DNA from: Epiperipatus broadwayi
Lineage: Eukaryota; Onychophora; Udeonychophora; Euonychophora; Peripatidae
NCBI GenBank assembly: GCA_028023455.1
Contig: JAQFVV010000027.1
Span: 9,171,845-9,235,844, forward strand
Length of the DNA stretch: 64,000 nucleotides
Direction of reading: 5' to 3'
The position numbers were made by a program, and so were the translations under genes. Shown one piece after another: positions 54,980 to 64,000 of the stretch. The notes under the pieces are model-generated. The model was not told the origin of the DNA. It did not search any database and saw nothing but the letters and a program-made list of their open reading frames with translations. How positions within the stretch are numbered: the first letter of the stretch is position 1; the number at the start of each line of letters is the position of its first letter.

Positions 54980-57605
54980 TTCAACAATAAATATCTACAT
55001 ACAGTACACAATAAATATCAATTTATAAAATATACAGTACATTTATAAACCTGAAAATATAATTTATAATGATATATATATTGAACCAGATCCCAACGAA
55101 TAATTTATTATTAGGTTTAAATATCTCCGAATAAACCTTATTCTTGCTGGGTTTAAAATATCTTTTAACATTTAATAGGTTTAAATATTTTTAAACATAA
55201 CCTTTCAATATCTTGTGGCTTTAATAAGTTTTAATATCTTGACTTTTAACTAAGTTTTAATATCTAAACTTTAATACATTTACTTTCTTGGTAATTACTA
55301 TTTTATATATTTAATAATATGTTAACAGACTGGCACTTCAGGCAGAGGGAAGAATACTATTGATAGCATAGCCATCAACGATATAAGGTACAACATGACC
55401 ACATTTCCTGACTCAGCCCACCTCGACAGCTGGAGTAAAACCTGCCATCCAAAGCATTTTATTTGTTTTGAGGATCAAACTCAGGTGCCAGCTGATCATA
55501 TGTTACATAGCCGGCATGCTTCGGATGACAGGCACACAATCCAGTGCTTGAAATATCCCAAGTTTAGCTCATATTCTTAATCAGGGGGTCCAGCACATTA
55601 ACTTAACACATAGACAGACATTTATAACTTTAAATAACTGGTAGGATGCAGTGACATGAGAGAGAGTGAGAGAGAATAGATCAAATAATACCTAAGCAAA
55701 CATTAATATTTATTCAAGCACACATATATAATATAATATAACAATCTAATATTTTACATAAATATAAATGATTAATCACGCTAATTTTTATATAGTCCTT
55801 TGTTAGAGTTCATTTCATTTTAAGAAAAAAATAATCAAGTGTCTATAGACCATTATTATAGAAAATATATTTACATAGGCTTTCATGAGATTGAGATGAC
55901 ACAGTTCCTTTGGTTTTGGTTTGCATCAGTGTTACTTTCCAATTGGTTGACTTTTTGGTCTCCATCAATGGTTTCAGGTCTTGTCTTGACAATGGGAGAG
56001 AGAGTATGCGGCGACATTCATTTCACCATTTAGGCATTGGTTCCAGACATGAACAATTGATTTTTAGCGGAGGATTTCAGGGCGTGAAGCCCAATCGAAA
56101 CACTTCTAAAGCAGTCTAGCAACACATGATGCTAGTTCTGTGGCTTCTGCAATATTTTCCGCAGCAGCAATGAATGGCTCTATTCGGTCCTTAGATTTCT
56201 GGAGCAATAAATAATGTAACAGCAAAAAATGAAGACCAAAATGTCTTAAACTCAAGAGTGGAATGAACAATAATAAACACTTGTGAATTTTTATATTTTT
56301 TTCTCTCCCATTGTTTTAATTTCTTATTATCTTTAATTTTAATCATAACTTGAATCTGTTTTTTTTTTAAATTAATTTTTACATTTCTTTAATTGATTTT
56401 TACATTTTCTTTAATCTAATATTTTTTTCCTAGATTAATCTACTATCTCTCACTTTTATTCCAAAAAGATAGCTTACATAGATTTATAATTAGTTCAATT
56501 ATTAGTTTTATCTTTTCATTATCAGACAGTAATCTTTTAAACTAATTATATTTTTGAAAGTTTTTCTTTTATAAACTAATCTTTATTCTGATTTTTTCAT
56601 ATTTACTTATTTTTATACATCTTGCTCTTTTAATTTGTTTAAAAATAAGAGAGTGAGTTTTAAATCTTTTTATATTTTAGATTTTCCCCCACCAGCTCTC
56701 AATACTAAAACTTTATTCTATTTAAAAAAAAACAAAAACAATGTGATGCAATCTTTTTATTTTACAAAATTGCATCTTAAAATCTACTTAATGAATCATT
56801 TCTTTAACTATTCTTCCTTTCTTAATAAATTTGATTATACATTTTTGGAATATAGAAAATATATAACACAGATATGTGAGTTTTACAACATATATCTCGC
56901 TAGCGTTATATCATACAGAAAAATAAACAAGCCAAACACTTGATACTTTTCTTACTTCAGCACAATAACTGAGTGATTCCCAGACACAACAAATGGATGA
57001 TTCTTGCAGGCCCATTAATAAAGTAAATTTAAAATTGATGGAAATAAATCCACATAAATATAATGTAATAATACTCCCCTCCCCTCAAATTCAGTGTTCA
57101 TTAAGCATTTGTTGGCTCGCCTAACCTATCTTATGGTTCTGTATATGATCAAGGGTGAACAGTATGTAGATAAATAATATTCAATACAATACAAAGTATG
57201 TAATTTATAAAACTAACAAAACACAAAATAAACTTTGTTTTGCTTTAGATATAACAATAAACACAAATTAATGATCCTTTACTGAAATAATAACAAAATC
57301 AATAAAACAAGGAAATCCAAACAGTTTATGTGTTAAAAGTCCTTGAAAAAAACAAAATGTAATCTGCATATGATACTAGAGTAAACAGACTTACATAATG
57401 AATACTTCAAAGACTTTCAAATGAATTATCAGAGTGTAAGAAGAGATTAAGTCCCATTAATAGAATTTAAAGTAATTCGATATAATCTTTCTATATTGAA
57501 GTTGTTTTCAATCTAAAATATAAATATAAATTGACTTTTTATTAAATTACATTAAAAAAATACTTCTTTTAATCAACAAAACACTTGATTTCTCAGCTGA
57601 TATAA
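54980..57605. other. Upstream AVL9 intron, unassigned
   Basis: Two less AT-rich patches (55330-55620 and 55960-56220) look like decayed elements. The second, on the minus strand, reads SKDRIEPFIAAAENIAEATE, but I recognise no family. No AVL9 N-terminal exon was seen. Confidence 0.4.
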
Positions 57606-57609
57606 TATA

Positions 57610-58469
57610 CAAAGTGTGACAATTTAATTCCCAGAATGGCCATGTGGTGTCACCCATAACCTAATTGTATCGGAATAAAACATGAATATTTGTGTTTGTA
57701 CATGTTTAAGCTGACATGTGCGCAAATTTTAAGCTAATATAGTTATTAGTTAGCTATCGAAAAGATAATGAATATTTGTTCTTAGGCTTTGGGGTAAAAA
57801 TGGGTAATTGAAATGTTGAGCAATGTATTAATATCAAATTTTATATGAAAATTGGCAAATATGTACTGAAACCTTACAACTGTTGCAAGTGGCATAGATG
57901 CTATGAAGAAAAAGAATGTGTTTGAGTGGCATAAAAGGTTCAAAGATGGGTAAAAAGACGTAGGAGATGATCCCAGAAGCAGACAGTCAAAAACAACTGA
58001 CAATATTAACAAAGTGCAAGATGCAATATGGTTCATCAGACGATTGAATGTGAGATTAATATCTGAAAAATTGCATATTAATCGAGAAATAGTTAGGCTA
58101 ATTTTAAATAAAGAATTGGGCATGAGAAAGATTTCTGCGAAGTTTCTGCCTTGGATCTTGACAAACGAGCAGACACTTTTAGCCAAAAAAAAAAATCAAT
58201 TACACAACTAAACCATCCTGCCTATTCACCAGATTTAGCTCTCTGTGATTTTTGGTTACTTCCAAAATTAAAAACTGCACTGATATCCAAAAGGATGTGA
58301 GACACAAACTCAACAGTATTCCTGAAAATGAATTCCAAGTGTGCTTCCAGAAATGAGAATATCATTTTAATCAGTGTATAGATACACAACGGCAACAGTA
58401 ACCACTAATGTATACTTACACATGTATATTTACAATGGTGCATTCCAGGAATTAAATTGACACACCTCG
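57610..58469 (+). mobile_element. Mariner element with internal deletion
   Basis: 860 bp between TA dinucleotides (57608-57609, 58470-58471). The terminal inverted repeats include GTGTGACAATTTAATTCC on the left and GGAATTAAATTGACACACC on the right. The transposase remnant gives VFEWHKRFKDG, NINKVQDAIWFIRRLNVRLI, then after the deletion HPAYSPDLALCDFWLLPKLK (the second catalytic Asp block YSPDLAPCDF). The first catalytic Asp region is missing, so it is non-autonomous. Confidence 0.92.
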
Positions 58470-58583
58470 TATGATAAGCAGCTCTCTAATTGTAGTGTCA
58501 TTAAATATAAATACACTAAAGCATCCGGCTATCCAAACTTATGATAGAGGTGCTCAATTATTGTGTGAACTAGGGGGAATTAA

Positions 58584-58680
58584 ACATCACATGATCACCA
58601 TTTCTTATGCTGGCTCATAACTGTTATTAAAACAGGCAAAACTCTCCATACTGTATGGAGAGTTTTGCCTGTTTTAATAA
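58584..58680. repeat. 97 bp FB13 mini-element with perfect 13 bp duplication
   Basis: Y end (ACATCACATGATCACCATTT), a short spacer, then a perfect palindrome of the X end centred at about 58651 (AAAACAGGCAAAACTCTCC and its reverse). TAGGGGGAATTAA flanks it at 58571-58583 and 58681-58693. Confidence 0.92.
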
Positions 58681-58719
58681 TAGGGGGAATTAACTGATTT
58701 GTTAACACTCCTAGTCAAA

Positions 58720-59310
58720 GGGAAAAATTGCCCACAGTTATCAAAAGACTGAGAGTACTAAAATAAACAGAAACTAAATTGGAGTCAAATCTACATAATT
58801 GTTTAAAAAAGTTGGCCTGGGTTTAAAACTTTAAGCTAATTTGAATTTCAGCTTTTGAGCATAAATGTTAAAATGGGAGGTAAAGATGCCCAATTGTATA
58901 ATTTCCAGATGTGAATCCCCAACCTCACTGATAAAACCAGAAAGCAGTCTGATAAATGGCACTAAGGAGAATTAAATGATTTATTAATTATAGACATTCT
59001 TAGATGTGGGTGGGTGGGGGCACTTATATTTAATAAAGAACTGAGAGCATTAACATATATACATGTTGAACCAGAGTCAAATATATTAGTGTTCAAGCAG
59101 ATTGATTTGCATTCAAAAGCTTAAATTGATTTAAATTTCAAATTTTTAGTTTGAATGGAAAAAATGAAATTAAAGGTGATTAATATATGCATAACTGCAT
59201 TATTTCCAGTTCTGAACTCCAAACCCTATTAATAAAGGCAAAAGCGGAACAGTCTGGAAATGGATTTATGAATGCATTTGGTAATCACCAATTACTCACA
59301 CTTACATTAA
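58720..59310 (+). repeat. Two interspersed repeats of the long-unit type
   Basis: Copies at 58720-59000 and 59075-59310 share blocks such as GTTTAAAACTTTAAGC / TTCAAAAGCTTAAATTG and ACTGATAAAACCAGAAAGCA. They are diverged from 59685-59960. Confidence 0.5.
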
Positions 59311-59349
59311 TTGGCATTTGAGTAAATCCTTATTATTTTTTTTTTGGTA

Positions 59350-59545
59350 GTTATATTTGGACAAATTCCATTTTAGTCTCTTGATTCTTTCAATAATGTT
59401 AGTGAATATCTATTTCTTCTCTCAATTATGTATTTCACTTTCACTACCTTTTTGTTAATCTCAATTTACATCTCATCCCCCAAAGTTCACTGTTAATCCG
59501 CAGTCTTTATATACTTCTATTAAGGTTTAGGTATCAAATCCATGA
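59350..59545 (-). pseudogene. LINE-gamma C-terminal fragment
   Basis: Shares TCTTGATTCTTTCAATAATG and TATTTCACTTTCACTACC phrasing with 42480 and 48010. No intact frame. Confidence 0.5.
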
Positions 59546-59684
59546 ATGTTAGAATAGTTCTTTTTTAAGCACAAAGGAATATTTTCCCATAACAGCTTTT
59601 ATTTATAATAAGTTTTGAATAAAGTGACCGTGTATTTATAATAAAGTTATCTATACAGTTACAGCAGAACTGATACTAATACAA

Positions 59685-59960
59685 TGAATAAACACTGACC
59701 TGATATCAGATCTATACAGCTATAAAAACAAATTAGTATAGGTTCTAAATCATAGGATCTTTGAATTTCAAGATAAAAGTTTGATAGTAAAAAATAAATT
59801 AAAGGTGACTGCTAGATACACAATCGCATTGGTTTCAGCTTTGAGTTTCAATTCCTTCTTGATAAAAGCACAAACCAGACATTGATCTGGTGAAAAGATT
59901 AGACAGCATTGCCATCTGGTAACCACTGATAACTCAAACTTACAATAGATAATGCTAAAG
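59685..59960 (+). repeat. Interspersed repeat, long-unit type
   Basis: Contains TATCAGATCTATACAGCTAT, then AATTAAAGGTGACTGCTAGA, then GGTTTCAGCTTTGAGTTTC, and TAACCACTGATAACTC at the end. Other copies at 61095-61270 and 62095-62375 have the same order of blocks. Confidence 0.65.
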
Positions 59961-59979
59961 TAAATGAAGAAAAAAAAAT

Positions 59980-61090
59980 GTTCTTGCTAATATAATAAGC
60001 TTTTGAGGATAAAGGATATTGTGTTATTTTAACCAAGAATAAAAATGTATAGTTACTGACCAGCATAGGTAAATTTCGTTTGAATACAAAAAATATAGGG
60101 CTACTAAACTGTTCTCGTAGCTTCACTCGCAATAGTAGAAAATTACCAAATTTTTTAAAACAATTAAATACTATAAAGGAAAACTCCATGGCCTTAATCT
60201 TAATCTTCCATAAAAGGGGGGGGGGGGACATGCAAGATTCATCAAGATTGTTGCAAAATTTGCCAAGTTATTAAATAACAAGCAAACAATCTTTATATAT
60301 AGATAAGAATAAGGATAAACATTACCAATAACATATGCACAATAGTGCCTCTAATTTAAATATTCTGAATTATTTGTTTTAGAACTTTAATATTTATCCT
60401 AGTTGTTGACTACAATTCCTTTAATCTTTATTGAAGTATTTGAATTATAATATAACACTTATGACTGATGCTCACTTTTGTGTGTAATTTCATTAATATA
60501 TTTGTCGAGTTTAGAATATATAGACAACCAGTTGTTCGGATGCAGTTTTTCTAAATTACTTACTTTTAAAAAGAACAGCAGTGTGCATAAAAAATTAACA
60601 ATCTTTTATCAAGTGCTTTGCTTTATTGATAATTAAACAATAGTAAAAATTATCCACTATAATATTTTAAATAATTTTTCAAATATATTTTTTATTAGTT
60701 TTATGTATATAAATTTGAAAACTTGTTTGTTAGTTACTTAACAACTCCATAAAAATTGCCCCAATCTTCTTAGGACATACAATTATTTTTCTTCAACGAA
60801 ATAAAATATTGATGATTTTCAAATTTTCTAGAAAATATTATTTATAGATGATGAAAAATTCTCTACAGGTCACTGCTAATACAAATTTTCAAATTCTGTA
60901 TCTGCAGTTTTGATTCCAAATTTTTTAAAACAATTAGTACCATAAACAAAAATCTATAATTTAAGTAATTCTCCCAAAAAAATGGAAAAAAAAAAAATCA
61001 TGCAAGATTAATTAAATCGGTGCAATATTTGCTGCATTATTAAGTAACAAACAAACTTTCAAATTTATATATATGATAGATAAGATAGAT
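59980..61090. other. Upstream AVL9 intron, nothing firm
   Basis: AT-rich. Two blocks resemble each other (60140-60300 and 60905-61070: AATTTTTTAAAACAATTA...GTTGCAAAATTTGCC / GTGCAATATTTGCTGC), so this is a diverged duplication of about 160 bp. Confidence 0.45.
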
Positions 61091-61094
61091 AGAT

Positions 61095-61270
61095 TTGAAT
61101 TTCAAGCTAAAAGCCTGATAATAAGAAAAAAGAGTTAAAGTGATTGGTAGATGTATAAATGCATTGTTTCCAGCTTTGAATCCAAAGCCCTTGTTGATAA
61201 AGACAAAATCCAGAAACCAATCTGGATATGATTACTGATAGTTGAAGCTTACAATAGATGATGATAGAAT
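61095..61270 (+). repeat. Interspersed repeat, long-unit type
   Basis: Has GAATTTCAAGCTAAAAGCCT, TTTCCAGCTTTGAATCCAAA, AAACCAATCTGG and ending AGCTTACAATAGATGATGAT. Same order as at 59685. Confidence 0.65.
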
Positions 61271-62094
61271 ATAAGAGAAATGCTCAAATATTAATATATT
61301 TTATATATCTTGTAAACCTTTTATCATAAACATTTGCCTTTTTTAAATATGTAAAATGAAATCATGGAGATTCTTGTTTTATTTCTAAGTGCAAAGGTAT
61401 ATTTTATTTATGCAAAGAATACATATTCTGATATTTTTTTTATCTAAACGAATATTATCTGGTAACAAATATTACTAACTCAAGCTAAAATCAGAATAAA
61501 ATCATAATGAATTTTAACGACGCGCAATTATTAGCAAGTAACAAATATGAACATTTTTCAAGTTATCAGTGGATATAAGGTGTTAGCGCAATTGAATTCC
61601 TTTAGCCAGATCAAATTTCAGACTTTGTCTCTAGCAGTGAGAATACATCTGGCAGCCATATTTAATTTCATTTTTTGTATCATCAAGTTTTTAGCTTAAA
61701 ATTAAAAAAAAAAAAGCAACCACTCAATTACTTTAAACCATATATTCCTAAAAACAGCTTTCTTTAGAGTATTACGACATAAATTTCTTAACATGAAAAC
61801 TTTGCTCAAGTTCTCCATAAAATACTTCATATAAAATTCATTTCAAATGTCTAATCCAATGAAGGTATTATTTATGCAAAATAGTATCACATCCAAATTA
61901 AAGGATATGTAGATTACTTTTATGATCTTCCCATCATGTTTTTAAAATTTTACAAAACATCCATAAATATTATTTTTCCCAACAGCAATATCATAGAACC
62001 TCCTGTATACTTCAAGAATATTCATGATTAAGCATGAGAGGTCATGTGATGTTAATGTAGATATTAACTATCCCAGCCAAAAGGCAGAAGGAGC

Positions 62095-62375
62095 CTATAG
62101 TTGCTATAGAATTGATGTCTCAAAGATATCAGATCTACATAGCTAGGATTATACTGGGTTTGAGACTTGAGGCTTTTTTAAAATTTTAGATTACTAACTT
62201 AAATAATGTAAAAGGAGTAAAATGGGCTGCCAGATGCATAAGTGTGTTAATTCCAGATTTGAATAATCTTCACTGATGAATACAAAAACTGTACATTGAC
62301 AAATTGCAAATGGGGATTTTATAACACTATCCCATCTTGTGATCACTAATTACTGAAATTTACCATAGATGGCAT
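62095..62375 (+). repeat. Interspersed repeat, long-unit type
   Basis: Starts TATCAGATCTACATAGCTAG and ends TACCATAGATGGCATTAGAA. It directly adjoins the LINE-beta fragment at 62400. Confidence 0.6.
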
Positions 62376-62399
62376 TAGAATACTGCAAATGAAATTCTT

Positions 62400-63850
62400 C
62401 TAATGGCTTAATGTTATGTTGATATGAAATCCAGATCTCATTTCCATACAATAATATAAAAAAATAACAGCTCTAAATAAAATTGAATGAGTTATATTAC
62501 TAAAAAAAAATACCCTGAATTCAATTTGCTAAAAGCAACAACAGCACATTAGAGTCAGTCTTGTACTCAATGTCCAAAGCCATCTTTTTATCTAAAAGTC
62601 TACCAAAATATTTAAACTGATTCACATTCTCATGTCCAAGCAAAAAGTTGCTGAAGAATTTTCTTCTATCACTGGTGGAAAAGCTTTTTCACACATCAAC
62701 TACTAAACCAAAATCGTTGTAGGTTGTATTCAAAACATGAAATACATTCTGCAGATCATTCTTTAAACTGGCAAGAGTAGCATATTCATCACCATACTAT
62801 AATCCCAAAAATAATGTTCTGGTTTTTGTTTTCAATTGATTCAAGCTATAAATTCCATCATCAAATCTAAATCACAGAGGTAAAACTCTCCATACAGTAG
62901 CGCCACTCAGTGCAAGCCAAAGTAATCAATAGATTCAGAAAGATTTGTGCATAAAATCCCTATCTCATCACTGATGAAAGCCACAAGCTAGAAACTAGTC
63001 TGGGGATATTAAATGAGTAGGCACTAGTTAGGGATTTCATGTACAAACCTTTCTGCATCCATTGATTACTCTGGTTTGCACCGAGTAAAGCTACTGTATG
63101 GAGAGTTTTGCCTCTATGCAAAGAGCTGGCTTAAGCATAAAGAATGGTGATCATGTGATATTTAGCGGTTAAATCTATATCGCATATTAATCGCTGATGC
63201 ATTAGACTAAAAATTGTTTTCAAGACTGACAAAAGAAATAGAATATACATAAAAAAAAAAGCAAGCATACATATCCAATTAGCATTAGTTTTCATTTGAA
63301 CTATCTCAGATTTTCCACTAACAATACTATTTCTTTTTATTTCATTGTATAGAAGTATATAATATAGATAAATCGTGATGGATATCCAGCTAAATTCAAA
63401 CATCACACAACCTTTTAGATTACTTGTGTGATCAATTAATGAAAGCAATATATAAATCTCATTTTATTTACTCTTGACAATTCTCTTTGTCAATAAAACC
63501 ATGTATATTGCTTCTTGATTCTGTAAAACCACAATGAGTATTCAATAACTGTTAACTCATTTATTATTGGAAGCAACAGTTTATTCAACAAAATTCTTGA
63601 AAATATTTTTGCTGTAATACACAACAATGATATTCCATGCAATTAATCCCTTCTATCTCTTTAATTTTTTTAAATTGAAACAACAGAACCATTGTGGCAC
63701 AATTTCAAATACATATATTCCTAAAAAATTCAAATAGTTTTGAAACTAATATATTACCTCATATTTTAAGACTCTCCCAGCTATCTCCTCAGGATCTGCA
63801 GTCTTTCCATTTTTAAAATTGCAAAGAATTGCAATGATTTCGCTAAGCTG
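62400..63850 (-). pseudogene. LINE-beta RT copy interrupted by FB13
   Basis: Minus-strand remnant. At 63850-63750 it reads CNFKNGKTADPEEIAGRVLK (RT linker). At 63680-63470 there are RT finger pieces (NCMEYHCCVLQQKYFQEF). At 62870-62400 come SLNQLKTKTRT, LQYGDEYATLASLKNDLQ (YADD box, here YGDE) and LYGNEIWISYQHNIKPLEE. The order matches the copy at 25240-27110. An FB13 element sits at 62874-63170. Confidence 0.8.
62874..63170. repeat. FB13 foldback element in LINE-beta
   Basis: X ends face outward (AAAACTCTCCATACAGTAGC at 62882; GTATGGAGAGTTTTGCCTCT at about 63096). The Y tail (GTGATCATGTGATATTTAGC) is at the right. The flanks AAATCTAAATC (62863-62873) and AAATCTATATC (63171-63181) differ at one base. 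Confidence 0.85.
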
Positions 63851-64000
63851 GAAATTTTTATACAAAAAATATATCATTAAAAGTCACCATATCAATTCCA
63901 TGTAGAACTATTTAAAGATGATCAAGATATCTCTTCCTGTTTGAAATATATCCATCAATGAACTTAATTGGATCACAATATTTTCAGGAGAGTATATTAT

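Noticed and set aside
4513-63170. CRISPR-like array of regularly repeated units
   Set aside because: The repeats are dispersed, palindromic and flanked by target duplications, in a spliced eukaryotic gene; there are no regular spacers.
63750-63850. Possible upstream AVL9 exon
   Set aside because: It reads NGKTADPEEIAGRVLK, which is the RT linker of LINE-beta, and matches nothing in the AVL9 N-terminus.

Overview
This 64 kb window is eukaryotic, very AT-rich (judged by eye, not counted) and full of transposon remains. It lies almost entirely inside one split gene on the minus strand. The mix of elements (several LINE families with APE, RT and C-terminal zinc-finger parts, Penelope-like elements, mariner, hAT, tRNA-derived SINEs and many foldback repeats) and the long introns point to an invertebrate animal. 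I cannot place it in a phylum.

The only host gene I can support is an AVL9 homologue (DENN-type late secretory pathway protein). Nine consecutive coding exons read right to left from 54973 to 4120: 54745-54973, 35118-35197, 34970-35039, 31237-32198, 19756-19890, 17703-17844, 10190-10270, 4304-4421 and 4120-4173. All eight introns have GT/AG ends, every junction keeps phase, and the joined reading frame is 623 codons plus 2 bases. Introns range from 78 bp to about 19.5 kb. The N-terminal exon(s) (upstream, right of 54973) and the last C-terminal exon(s) (left of 4120) were not found and probably lie outside the window. The big 962 bp exon encodes a long acidic, serine-rich linker between conserved halves of the protein.

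The introns hold most of the interest. LINE families, labelled alpha to delta here, are at 6690-8310, 15990-16900, 21885-24440, 25240-27110, 28890-31060 and 62400-63850, with shorter pieces elsewhere. Penelope-like fragments lie at 6290-6510, 44388-45180 and 46063-47418. Cut-and-paste elements include a deleted mariner (57610-58469, TA duplication), two mariner N-terminal fragments, a 399 bp hAT-like element with an 8 bp duplication inside a SINE (45306-45704), and a 992 bp TA-flanked element (52581-53572).

The most notable item is a family of foldback or hairpin repeats, labelled FB13 here. At least six insertions are flanked by perfect or near-perfect direct repeats of 13 bp (17349-17606, 43212-43642, 37924-38242, 58584-58680, 25314-25372, and the divergent 22178-23374). 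Sizes run from 59 bp to about 1.2 kb. In two copies the arms share variants absent from other copies. A fixed 13 bp duplication does not match the transposon superfamilies I know, so this is my candidate for an undescribed mobile system.
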